From Hymenopus coronatus (taxonomy: Eukaryota > Arthropoda > Insecta > Mantodea > Hymenopodidae), in the NCBI GenBank assembly GCA_030762935.1, contig CM060883.1, positions 96,856,001-96,920,000 on the forward strand: a DNA stretch of 64,000 nt, given 5' to 3'. How positions within the stretch are numbered: the stretch's first letter is position 1; every line of letters starts with the position of its first letter. The notes under the pieces are model-generated. The model did not search any database, was not told the DNA's origin, and was given only the letters and a program-made list of their open reading frames with translations. The position numbers and the translations under genes are program-made. Positions 12,841-25,446 of the stretch are shown one piece after another.

Positions 12841-15800
12841 GTTGCACAGTTTCGGCTGATTGAGATTGCGTAGCATAATTATTAACATCGAGTCTTGTTC
12901 CGTTGCAAAGTTTCGACAGATTGAGATTGCGTATCCTAATTATTAACTGCGAGACTTGTTCCGTTGCACAGTTTCGTCTGTTTGAGACTGTGTAGCATAC
13001 ATATTAACAGCGAGTTTTGTTATCTTGCAGAATTTCGGCTGATTGAGATTGTGTTGCATAATTATTAACAGCGAGTCTTGTTTCCTTGCACAGTTTCGGC
13101 TGATTGAGATTGTGTAGCATAATTATTAACAGCGAGTCTTGTTACACAGTTTGGGCTGATTGAGATTCTGTAGCATAATTAGTAAATACGAGTCTTGTTC
13201 CATTGCACAGTTTCGGCTGATTGAGATTGCGTAGCATAATTATTAACAGCGAGTTTTGTTGCACAATTTCAGCTGATTGAGATTGCGTAGCATGATTATT
13301 AACATCGAGTTTTGTTGCTCAGTTTGGGATGATTGAGGTGGCGTAGCATAATTATTAACAGCGAGTCTTGTTCCGTTGCACAGATTCGGCTGATTGAGAT
13401 TGTGTAGCATAATTATTAACAGCGAGTCTTGTTCCGTTGCACAGTTTCGGCTGATTGAGTTTGTGCAGCATAGTTATTAACAGCGAGTCTTGTTCCGTTG
13501 CACACTTTCGTCTGATTGAGATTGTGTAGCATAATTATTAACAGCGATTCTTGTTCCGTTGCACAGTGTCGGCTGATTGAGATTGCGTAGCATAATTATT
13601 AACAGCGAGTCTTGTTCCGTTGCACAGTTTCGCCTGATTGAGATTGCGTATCATAATTATTAACAGCGAGTCTTGTTCCGTTGCCCAGTTTCGGCTGATT
13701 AAGATTTTGTAGCATAATTATTAACAGTGAGTCTTGTTTCGTTACACAGTTTCGGCTGATTGAGATTGCGTATCATAATTAATAACTGCGAGTCTTGTTC
13801 TGTTGCACAGTTTCGGCTGATTGAGATTGCTTTTCATAATTATTAATAGCGAGTCTTGCTTCCTTGCACAATTTCGGCTGATTGTGATTGTGTAGCATAA
13901 TTATTAACAGCGAGTCTTGTTTCCTTGCGCAATTTCGGCTGATTGAGATTGTGTAGCATACTTATTAACAGCGAGTGTTGTTCCGTTGCACAGTTTCGCC
14001 AGATTGACATTGTGTAGCATAATTATTAACAGTGAGGCTTGTTTCGTTGCACAGTGTCGGCTGATTGAGAGTGCGTAGCATAATTATTAATAGCGAGTCT
14101 TGTTCCGTTGCACAGTTTCGGCTGATTGAAATTGTGTATCATAATTATTAACAGCGAGTCTTGTTGCACAGTTTCGGCTGATTGAGATTGCGTAGCATAA
14201 TTATTAGCAGCGAGTCTTGTTTCCTTGCACAGTTTCGGCTGATTGAGATTGTGTATCATAATTATTAACAGCGGGTCTAGATGCACAATTTCGGCTGATT
14301 TAGATTGCGTAGTATAATTATTAACAGCGAGTTTTGTTTCGTTTCACAGTTTCGGCTGATTGAGATTGTGTAGCATAATTATTAACAGCGAGTCTTGTTC
14401 CGTTGCACAGCTTCAGATGATTGAGATTGTGTAGCATAATTATTAACAGCGAGTCTTGTTTCCTTGCACAGTTTTGTCTGATTGAGATTGTGTATCATAA
14501 TTATTAACAGCGAGTCTTTTTGCACAGTTTCGGCTGATTGAGGTTTGTAGCATAATTATTAACTGCGAGTCTTGTTGCACAGTTTCGGCTGATTGAGATT
14601 GTGTAGCATAATTATTAACAGCAAGTCTTGTTGCACAGTTTGGACTGATTGAGATTGCGTAGCATAATTATTAACAGCGAGTCTTGTTGCACAGTTTCGG
14701 CTGATTGAGATTGTGTAGCATAATTATTAACAGCGAGTCTTTTTGCACAGTTTCGGCTGATTGAGGTTGTGTAGCATAAAAATTAACTGCGAGTCTTGTT
14801 GCACAGTTTCGGCTGATTGAGATTGTGTAGCATAATTATTAACAGCAAGTCTTGTTGCACAGTTTGGACTGATTGAGATTGCGTAGCATAATTATTAACA
14901 GCGAGCCTTGTTGCATAGTTTCGGCTGATTGAGATTGTGCAGCATAATTATTAACAGCGAGTCTTGTTGCACAGTTTCGGCTGATTGAGATTGCGTAGCA
15001 TAATTATTAACAGCGAGTCTTATATCCTTGCACAGTAACGGCTGATGGAGATTGTGTATCATAGTTATTAACAGCGAGACTTGTTGCACAGTTTCGGCTG
15101 ATTGAGATTGTGTAGCATAATTATTAACAGAGAGTCTTGTTGCACAGTTTCGGCTGATTGAGACTGTGTAGCGTGGTTATTAACAGCGAGTCTTGTTGCA
15201 AAGTTTCGCCTAAGTGAGATTGTGTAGCATAATTATTAACAGCGAGTCTTGTTCCGTTGCACAGTTTCGGCTGATTGAGATTGGGTAGCACAATTATTAA
15301 CAGCGAGTCTTGTTCCGTTGCACAGTTTCGGCTGATTGAGATTGCGTATCATAATTATTAACAGCGAGACTTGTTCCGTTGCACAGTTTCGGCTGATTGA
15401 GATTGTGTAGCAACATATTAACAGCGAGTTTTGTTATCTTGCAAAATTTCGGCTGATTGAGATTGTGTAGCATAATTATTAACAGCGAGTCTTGTTTCCT
15501 TGCACAATTTCGGCTGATTGAGATTGTGTAGCATAATTATTAACAGCGAGTCTTGTTGCACAGTTTGGGCTGATTGAGATTCTGTAGCATAATTATTAAA
15601 GTCGAGACTTGTTCCGTTGCACAGTTTCGGCTGATTGAGATTGCGTAGCATAATTATTAACAGCGAGTTTTGTTGCTCAGTTTCAGCTGATTGAGATGGC
15701 GTAGCATAATTATTAACAGCATGTCTTGTTGCACAGTTTCGGCTGATTGAGATTGTGTAGCATAATTATTAACGGCGAGTCTTGTTCCGTTGCCCAGTTT

Positions 15801-18511
15801 CGGCTGACTGAGATTGTGTAGCATAATTATTAACAGCCAGTCTTGTTTATTTGCACAGTTTCGGCTGATTGAGATTGTGTATCATAATTATTAACAGCGA
15901 GTCTTGTTGCACAGTTTCGGCTGATTGAGATGGCGTAGCATAATTATTAACAGCGAGTCTTGTTGCACAGTTTCGGCTGATTGAGGCTGTGTAGCCTGAT
16001 TATTAACAGCGAGTCTTGTTGCACATTTTCGGCTGATTGAGATTGTGTAGCATAATTATTCACAGTGAGTCTTGTTTCGTTGCACACTTTCGGCTGATTG
16101 AGATTGCTTATCATAATTATTAATAGCGAGTCTTGTTTCCTTGCACAATTTGGCTGATTGTGATTGTGTAGCATAATTATTAACAGCGAGTCTTGTTTCC
16201 TTGCACACTTTCGGCTGATTGAGATTGTGTAGCATACTTATTAACAGCGAGTGTTGTTCCGTTGCACGGTTTTGGCTGATTGAGATTGTGTTGCATAATT
16301 ATTAATAGCGAGTCTTGTTGCATGGTTTCGGCTGATTGAGATTGTGTAGCATAATTATTAACAGCGAATCTTGTTCCGTTGCACAGTTTCGGCTGATTGA
16401 GATTGTGTAGCATAATTATTAACAGCGAGTCTTTTTCCGTTGCACAGCTTCGGATGATTGAGATTGTGTAGCATAATTATTAACAGCGAGTCTTGTTTCC
16501 TTGCACAGTTTTGGCTGATTGAGATTGTGTATCATAATTATTAACAGCGAGTCTTTTTGCACAGTTTCGGCTGATTGAGGTTGTGTAGCATAATTATTAA
16601 CTGCGAATCTTGTTGCACAGTTTCGGCTGATTGAGATTGTGTAGCATAATTATTAACAGCGAGTCTTGTTGCACAGTTTGGAGTGATTGAGATTGCGTAG
16701 CATAGTTATTAACAGCGAGTCTTGTTGCACAGTTTCGGCTGATTAAGATTGTGTAGCATAATTATTAACAGCGAGTCTTGTTGCACAGTTTCGGCTGATT
16801 GAGATTGCGTAGCATAATTATTAACAGCGAGTCTTGTTTCCTTGCACAGTTACGGCTGATTGAGATTGTGTAGCATAATTATTAAAATGCGAGTCTTGTT
16901 GCACAGTTTCGGCTGATTGAGACTGTGTAGCATGATTATTAACAGCAAGTCTTGTTGCACAGTTTAGCCTAAGTTAGATTGTGTAGCATAATTATTAACA
17001 GCGAGTCTTGTTCCGTTGCACAGTTTCGGCTGATTGAGATAGCGTGGCATAATAATTAACAGCGAGTCTTGTTCCATTGCAAAGTTTCGGCAGATTGAGA
17101 TTGCGTATCCTAATTATTAACTGCGAGACTTGTTCCGTTGCACAGTTTCGTCTGTTTGAGATTGTGTAGCATACATATTAACAGCGAGTTTTGTTATCTT
17201 GCAGAATTTCGGCTGATTGAGATTGTGTTGCATAATTATTAACAGCGAGTCTTGTTTCTTTGCACAGTTTCGGCTGATTGAGATTATTTGGCATAATTAT
17301 TAACAGCGAGTCTTGTTACACAGTTTGTGCTGATTGAGAATCTGTAGCATAATTAGTAAATGCGAGTCTTGTTCCATTGCACAGTTTCGGCTGATTGAGA
17401 TTGCGTAGCATAATTATTAACAGCGAGTTTTGTTGCACAATTTCAGCTGATTGAGATTGCGTAGCATGATTATTAAGATCGAGTTTTGTTGCTCAGTTTG
17501 AGCTGATTGAGATGGCGTAGCATAATTATTAACAGCGTGTCTTGGTCCGTTGCACAGATTCGGCTGATTGAGATTGTGTAGCATAATTATTAACAGCGAG
17601 TCTTGTTCCGTTGCACAGTTTCGGCTGATTGAGTTTGTGCAGCATAGTTATTAACAGCGAGTCTTGTTCCGTTGCACACTTTCGTCTGATTGAGATTGTG
17701 TAGCATAATTATTAACAGCTAGTCTTGTTCCGTTGCACAGTGTCGGCTAATTGAGATTGCGTAGCATAATTATTAACAGCGAGTCTTGTTCCGTTGCACA
17801 GTTTCGCCTGATTGAGATTGCGTATCATAATTATTAACAGCGAGTCTTGTTCCGTTGCCCAGTTTCGGCTGATTAAGGGTTTGTAGCATAATTATTAACA
17901 GTGAGTCTTGTTTCGTTGCACAGTTTCGGCTGATTGAGATTGCGTATCATAATTAATAACTGCGAGTCTTGTTCTGTTGCACAGTTTCGGCTGATTGAGA
18001 TTGCTTTTCATAATTATTAATAGCGAGTCTTGTTTCCTTGCACAATTTCGGCTGATTGTGATTGTGTAGCATAATTATTAACAGCGAGTCTTGTTTCCTT
18101 GCACAATTTCGGCTGATTGAGATTGTGTAGCATACTTATTAACAGCGAGTGTTGTTCCGTTGCCCAGTTTCGCCAGATTGACATTGTGTAGCATAATTAT
18201 TAACAGTGAGGCTTGGTTCGTTGCACAGTGTCGGCTGATTGAGTGTGCGTAGCATAATTATTAATAGCGAGTCTTGTTCCGTTGCACAGTTTCGGCTGAT
18301 TGAAATTGTGTATCATAATTATTAACAGCGAGTCTTGTTGCACAGTTTCGGCTGATTGAGATTGCGTAGCATAATTATTAACAGCGAGTCTTGTTTCCTT
18401 GCACAGTTTCGGCTGATTGAGATTGTGTATCATAATTATTAACAGCGGGTCTAGATGCACAATTTCGGCTGATTGAGATTGCGTAGCATAATTATTAACA
18501 GCGAGTTTTGT
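12841..18511 (+). repeat. Segmental duplication source-like copy (partner 19939-25446)
   Basis: This 5.7-kb segment is repeated near-exactly about 7.0 kb downstream. The offset is 7,098 bp at its left end, 6,874 bp from about 14,890, and 6,935 bp from about 16,180. The first change is a 224-bp difference (four monomers) between two TTTGGACTG units near 14,640 and 14,864. The second is one extra 61-bp unit in the partner near 22,960-23,020. The match ends at about 18,511, where this copy reads TTTTGTTTCGTTGC and the partner TTTTGTTCCGTTGC. Confidence 0.85.
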
Positions 18512-19938
18512 TTCGTTGCACAGTTTCGGCTGATTGAGATTGTGTAGCATAATTATTAACAGCGAGTCTTGTTCCGTTGCACAGCTTCGGATGATTGAGA
18601 TTGTGTAGCATAATTATTAACAGCGAGTCTTGTTTCCTTGCACAGTTTTGGCTGATTGAGATTGTGTATCATAATTATTAACAGCGAGTCTTTTTGCACA
18701 GTTTCGGCTGATTGAGGTTGTGTAGCTTAATTATTAACTGCGAGTCTTGTTGCACAGTTTCGGCTGATTGAGATTGTGTAGCATAATTATTAACAGCAAG
18801 TCTTGTTGCACAGTTTGGACTGATTGAGATTGCGTAGCATAATTATTAACAGCGAGTCTTGTTGCACAGTTTCGGCTGATTGAGATTGTGTAGCATAATT
18901 ATTAACAGCGAGTCTTGTTGCACAGTTTCGGCTGATTGAGATTGCGTAGCATAATTATTAACAGCGAGTCTTGTTTCCTTGCACAGTTACGGCTGATTGA
19001 GATTGTGTATCATAATTATTAACAGCGAGTCTTGTTCCGTTGCACAGTTTCGCCTGATTGAGATTGTGTAGCATAATTATTAACAGCGAGTCTTGTTGCA
19101 CAGTTTCGGCTGATTGAGACTGTGTAGCATGATTATTAACAGCAAGTCTTGTTGCACAGTTTCGCCTAAGTGAGATTGTGTAGCATAATTATTAACAGCG
19201 AGTCTTGTTCCGTTGCACAGTTTCGGCTGATTGAGATTGCGTAGCATAATTATTAACAGCGAGTCTTGTTCCGTTGCAAAGTTTCGGCAGATTGAGATTG
19301 CGTATCCTAATTATTAACAGCGAGACTTGTTCCGTTGCGCAGTTTCGGCTGTTTGAGATTGTGTAGCATACATATTAACAGCGAGTTTTGTTATCTTGCA
19401 GAATTTCGGCTGATTGAGATTGTGCTGCATAATTATTAACAGCGAGTCTTGTTTCCTTGCACAATTTCGGCTGATTGAGATTGTGTAGCATAATTATTAA
19501 CAGCGATTCTTGTTACACAGTTTGGGCTGATTGAGATTCTGTAGCATAATTAGTAAAGGCGAGTCTTGTTCCTTTGCACAGTTTCGGCTGATTGAGATTG
19601 TGTAGCATAATTATTAACAGCGAGTCTTGTTCCGTTGCACAGTTTCGGCTGATTGAGTTTGTGCAGCATAGTTATTAACAGCGAGTCTTGTTCCGTTGCA
19701 CACTTTCGTCTGATTGAGATTATGTAGCATAATTATTAACAGCGACTCTTGTTCCGTTGCACAGTTTCGCCTGATTGAGATTGCGTATCATAATTATTAA
19801 CAGCGAGTCTTGTTCCGTTGCCCAGTTTCGGTTGATTAAGATTTTGTAGCATAATTATTAACACTGAGTCATGTTTCGTTGCACAGTTTAGGCTGATTGA
19901 GATTGCGTATCATAATTAATAAATGCGAGTCTTGTTCT

Positions 19939-22900
19939 GTTGCACAGTTTCGGCTGATTGAGATTGCGTAGCATAATTATTAACATCGAGTCTTGTTCCG
20001 TTGCAAAGTTTCGACAGATTGAGATTGCGTATCCTAATTATTAACTGCGAGACTTGTTCCGTTGCACAGTTTCGTCTGTTTGAGACTGTGTAGCATACAT
20101 ATTAACAGCGAGTTTTGTTATCTTGCAGAATTTCGGGTGATTGAGATTGTGTTGCATAATTATTAACAGCGAGTCTTGTTTCCTTGCACAGTTTCGGCTG
20201 ATTGAGATTGTGTAGCATAATTATTAACAGCGAGTCTTGTTACACAGTTTGGGCTGATTGAGATTCTGTAGCATAATTAGTAAATACGAGTCTTGTTCCA
20301 TTGCACAGTTTCGGCTGATTGAGATTGCGTAGCATAATTATTAACAGCGAGTTTTGTTGCACAATTTCAGCTGATTGAGATTGCGTAGCATGATTATTAA
20401 CATCGAGTTTTGTTGCTCAGTTTGGGATGATTGAGATGGCGTAGCATAATTATTAACAGCGAGTCTTGTTCCGTTGCACAGATTCGGCTGATTGAGATTG
20501 TGTAGCATAATTATTAACAGCGAGTCTTGTTCCGTTGCACAGTTTCGGCTGATTGAGTTTGTGCAGCATAGTTATTAACAGCGAGTCTTGTTCCGTTGCA
20601 CACTTTCGTCTGATTGAGATTGTGTAGCATAATTATTAACAGCGATTCTTGTTCCGTTGCACAGTGTCGGCTGATTGAGATTGCGTAGCATAATTATTAA
20701 CAGCGAGTCTTGTTCCGTTGCACAGTTTCGCCTGATTGAGATTGCGTATCATAATTATTAACAGCGAGTCTTGTTCCGTTGCCCAGTTTCGGCTGATTAA
20801 GATTTTGTAGCATAATTATTAACAGTGAGTCTTGTTTCGTTGCACAGTTTCGGCTGATTGAGATTGCGTATCATAATTAATAACTGCGAGTCTTGTTCTG
20901 TTGCACAGTTTCGGCTGATTGAGATTGCTTTTCATAATTATTAATAGCGAGTCTTGCTTCCTTGCACAATTTCGGCTGATATTGATTGTGTAGCATAATT
21001 ATTAACAGCGAGTCTTGTTTCCTTGCGCAATTTCGGCTGATTGAGATTGTGTATCATACTTATTAACAGCGAGTGTTGTTCCGTTGCACAGTTTCGCCAG
21101 ATTGACATTGTGTAGCATAATTATTAACAGTGAGGCTTGTTTCGTTGCACAGTGTCGGCTGATTGAGAGTGCGTAGCATAATTATTAATAGCGAGTCTTG
21201 TTCCGTTGCACAGTTTCGGCTGATTGAAATTGTGTATCATAATTATTAACAGCGAGTCTTGTTGCACAGTTTCGGCTGATTGAGATTGCGTAGCATAATT
21301 ATTAGCAGCGAGTCTTGTTTCCTTGCACAGTTTCGGCTGATTGAGATTGTGTATCATAATTATTAACAGCGGGTCTAGATGCACAATTTCGGCTGATTTA
21401 GATTGCGTAGTATAATTATTAACAGCGAGTTTTGTTTCGTTTCACAGTTTCGGCTGATTGAGATTGTGTAGCATAATTATTAACAGCGAGTCTTGTTCCG
21501 TTGCACAGCTTCAGATGATTGAGATTGTGTAGCATAATTATTAACAGCGAGTCTTGTTTCCTTGCACAGTTTTGTCTGATTGAGATTGTGTATCATAATT
21601 ATTAACAGCGAGTCTTTTTGCACAGTTTCGGCTGATTGAGGTTTGTAGCATAATTATTAACTGCGAGTCTTGTTGCACAGTTTCGGCTGATTGAGATTGT
21701 GTAGCATAATTATTAACAGCAAGTCTTGTTGCACAGTTTGGACTGATTGAGATGGCGTAGCATAATTATTAACAGCGAGCCTTGTTGCATAGTTTCGGCT
21801 GATTGAGATTGTGCAGCATAATTATTAACAGCGAGTCTTGTTGCACAGTTTCGGCTGATTGAGATTGCGTAGCATAATTATTAACAGCGAGTCTTATATC
21901 CTTGCACGGTAACGGCTGATGGAGATTGTGTATCATAGTTATTAACAGCGAGACTTGTTGCACAGTTTCGGCTGATTGAGATTGTGTAGCATAATTATTA
22001 ACAGAGAGTCTTGTTGCACAGTTTCGGCTGATTGAGACTGTGTAGCGTGGTTATTAACAGCGAGTCTTGTTGCAAAGTTTCGCCTAAGTGAGATTGTGTA
22101 GCATAATTATTAACAGCGAGTCTTGTTCCGTTGCACAGTTTCGGCTGATTGAGATTGGGTAGCACAATTATTAACAGCGAGTCTTGTTCCGTTGCACAGT
22201 TTCGGCTGATTGAGATTGCGTATCATAATTATTAACAGCGAGACTTGTTCCGTTGCACAGTTTCGGCTGATTGAGATTGTGTAGCAACATATTAACAGCG
22301 AGTTTTGTTATCTTGCAAAATTTCGGCTGATTGAGATTGTGTAGCATAATTATTAAGAGCGAGTCTTGTTTCCTTGCACAATTTCGGCTGATTGAGATTG
22401 TGTAGCATAATTATTAACAGCGAGTCTTGTTGCACAGTTTGGGCTGATTGAGATTCTGTAGCATAATTATTAAAGTCGAGACTTGTTCCGTTGCACAGTT
22501 TCGGCTGATTGAGATTGCGTAGCATAATTATTAACAGCGAGTTTTGTTGCTCAGTTTCAGCTGATTGAGATGGCGTAGCATAATTATTAACAGCATGTCT
22601 TGTTGCACAGTTTCGGCTGATTGAGATTGTGTAGCATAATTATTAACAGCGAGTCTTGTTCCGTTGCCCAGTTTCGGCTGACTGAGATTGTGTAGCATAA
22701 TTATTAACAGCCAGTCTTGTTTATTTGCACAGTTTCGGCTGAATGAGATTGTGTATCATAATTATTAACAGCGAGTCTTTTTGCACAGTTTCGGCTGATT
22801 GAGATGGCGTAGCATAATTATTAACAGCGAGTCTTGTTGCACAGTTTCGGCTGATTGAGGCTGTGTAGCCTGATTATTAACAGCGAGTCTTGTTGCACAT

Positions 22901-25446
22901 TTTCGGCTGATTGAGATTGTGTAGCATAATTATTCACAGTGAGTCTTGTTTCGTTGCACAGTTTCGGCTGATTGAGATTGCGTATCATAATTAATAACTG
23001 CGAGTCTTGTTCTGTTGCACACTTTCGGCTGATTGAGATTGCTTATCATAATTATTAATAGCGAGTCTTGTTTCCTTGCACAATTTGGCTGATTGTGATT
23101 GTGTAGCATAATTATTAACAGCGAGTCTTGTTTCCTTGCACACTTTCGGCTGATTGAGATTGTGTAGCATACTTATTAACAGCGAGTGTTGTTCCGTTGC
23201 ACGGTTTTGGCTGATTGAGATTGTGTTGCATAATTATTAATAGCGAGTCTTGTTGCATGGTTTCGGCTGATTGAGATTGTGTAGCATAATTATTAACAGC
23301 GAATCTTGTTCCGTTGCACAGTTTCGGCTGATTGAGATTGTGTAGCATAATTATTAACAGCGAGTCTTTTTCCGTTGCACAGCTTCGGATGATTGAGATT
23401 GTGTAGCATAATTATTAACAGCGAGTCTTGTTTCCTTGCACAGTTTTGGCTGATTGAGATTGTGTATCATAATTATTAACAGCGAGTCTTTTTGCACAGT
23501 TTCGGCTGATTGAGGTTGTGTAGCATAATTATTAACTGCGAATCTTGTTGCACAGTTTCGGCTGATTGAGATTGTGTAGCATAATTATTAACAGCGAGTC
23601 TTGTTGCACAGTTTGGAGTGATTGAGATTGCGTAGCATAGTTATTAACAGCGAGTCTTGTTGCACAGTTTCGGCTGATTAAGATTGTGTAGCATAATTAT
23701 TAACAGCGAGTCTTGTTGCACAGTTTCGGCTGATTGAGATTGCGTAGCATAATTATTAACAGCGAGTCTTGTTTCCTTGCACAGTTACGGCTGATTGAGA
23801 TTGTGTATCATAATTATTAAAATGCGAGTCTTGTTGCACAGTTTCGGCTGATTGAGACTGTGTAGCATGATTATTAACAGCAAGTCTTGTTGCACAGTTT
23901 AGCCTAAGTTAGATTGTGTAGCATAATTATTAACAGCGAGTCTTGTTCCGTTGCACAGTTTCGGCTGATTGAGATTGCGTGGCATAATAATTAACAGCGA
24001 GTCTTGTTCCATTGCAAAGTTTCGGCAGATTGAGATTGCGTATCCTAATTATTAACTGCGAGACTTGTTCCGTTGCACAGTTTCGTCTGTTTGAGATTGT
24101 GTAGCATACATATTAAGAGCGAGTTTTGTTATCTTGCAGAATTTCGGCTGATTGAGATTGTGTTGCATAATTATTAACAGCGAGTCTTGTTTCTTTGCAC
24201 AGTTTCGGCTGATTGAGATTGTGTAGCATAATTATTAACAGCGAGTCTTGTTACACAGTTTGTGCTGATTGAGATTCTGTAGCATAATTAGTAAATGCGA
24301 GTCTTGTTCCATTGCACAGTTTCGGCTGATTGAGAATGCGTAGCATAATTATTAACAGCGAGTTTTGTTGCACAATTTCAGCTGATTGAGATTGCGTAGC
24401 ATGATTATTAACATCGAGTTTTGTTGCTCAGTTTGAGCTGATTGAGATGGCGTAGCATAATTATTAACAGCGTGTCTTGGTCCGTTGCACAGATTCGGCT
24501 GATTGAGATTGTGTAGCATAATTATTAACAGCGAGTCTTGTTCCGTTGCACAGTTTCGGCTGATTGAGTTTGTGCAGCATAGTTATTAACAGCGAGTCTT
24601 GTTCCGTTGCACACTTTCGTCTGATTGAGATTGTGTAGCATAATTATTAACAGCTAGTCTTGTTCCGTTGCACAGTGTCGGCTAATTGAGATTGCGTAGC
24701 ATAATTATTAACAGCGAGTCTTGTTCCGTTGCACAGTTTCGCCTGATTGAGATTGCGTATCATAATTATTAACAGCGAGTCTTGTTCCGTTGCCCAGTTT
24801 CGGCTGATTAAGAGTTTGTAGCATAATTATTAACAGTGAGTCTTGTTTCGTTGCACAGTTTCGGCTGATTGAGATTGCGTATCATAATTAATAACTGCGA
24901 GTCTTGTTCTGTTGCACAGTTTCGGCTGATTGAGATTGCTTTTCATAATTATTAATAGCGAGTCTTGTTTCCTTGCACAATTTCGGCTGATTGTGATTGT
25001 GTAGCATAATTATTAACAGCGAGTCTTGTTTCCTTGCACAATTTCGGCTGATTGAGATTGTGTAGCATACTTATTAACAGCGAGTGTTGTTCCGTTGCCC
25101 AGTTTCGCCAGATTGACATTGTGTAGCATAATTATTAACAGTGAGGCTTGGTTCGTTGCACAGTGTCGGCTGATTGAGAGTGCGTAGCATAATTATTAAT
25201 AGCGAGTCTTGTTCCGTTGCACAGTTTCGGCTGATTGAAATTGTGTATCATAATTATTAACAGCGAGTCTTGTTGCACAGTTTCGGCTGATTGAGATTGC
25301 GTAGCATAATTATTAACAGCGAGTCTTGTTTCCTTGCACAGTTTCGGCTGATTGAGATTGTGTATCATAATTATTAACAGCGGGTCTAGATGCACAATTT
25401 CGGCTGATTGAGATTGCGTAGCATAATTATTAACAGCGAGTTTTGT
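19939..25446 (+). repeat. Segmental duplication copy (partner 12841-18511), inside block copy 1
   Basis: To the left of about 19,939 the sequence resembles the 30.6-kb region, with CTTGTTCTGTTGC. To the right it follows 12,841 onward, with ACATCGAGTCTTG and GCAAAGTTTCGACAG at offset 7,098. It is thus a recombinant junction. Differences from the partner are few: for example GATATTGATTG at 20,980 for GATTGTGATTG, and ATTAAGAGCG at 22,352 for ATTAACAGCG, plus the two monomer-sized indels. The same segment recurs at 35,183-40,690 as part of the second 15-kb block. Confidence 0.85.
24120..25446 (+). repeat. Internal repeat, offset about 3,864 bp (partner 27985-29310)
   Basis: From the GTTATCTTGCAG unit at about 24,128 to 25,446 the sequence is repeated at 27,985-29,310. 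Both have TGTGTTGCATAA, TTTCTTTGCACAG and TTTGTGCTGATTG units. The offset changes by one base near 28,710, where a G is lost in TTTCGTTCACAG. The match stops at 25,447, where TTGTTCCGTTGCGCAG here faces TTGTTTCGTTGCACAG in the partner, marking a crossover point. Confidence 0.82.

Larger units (their letters stand above)
6192..18542 (+). repeat. Loose higher-order repeat, about 3.9-4.6 kb period
   Basis: Ordered series of variant monomers recur at slowly changing offsets: 6.4-7.4 kb with 10.3-11.3 kb (about 3,873, then 3,934 bp), 7.5-7.9 kb with 12.0-12.4 kb (4,460 bp), 8.0-11.9 kb with 12.6-16.4 kb (4,526 to 4,648 bp), and 12.4-14.3 kb with 16.4-18.5 kb (4,174 bp where measured). The steps between offsets are mostly whole monomers, often 61 bp. 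One unit therefore holds about 65-78 monomers. A typical stretch carries GCTTATCA or GCTTTTCA, then GATTGTGATTG, CATACTTATTAACAG, CCAGATTGACATTG and GTGAGGCTTG, and in most copies a GGGTCTAGATGC unit. Copies differ by scattered substitutions and monomer-sized indels. Confidence 0.8.

Noticed and set aside
18200..18550. A 116-codon minus-strand frame recurring almost unchanged at 25135, 28999, 40379 and 44243
   Set aside because: Conservation follows from recent DNA-level duplication of the whole segment. The neighbouring non-coding frames are equally conserved, so there is no sign of protein-level constraint.
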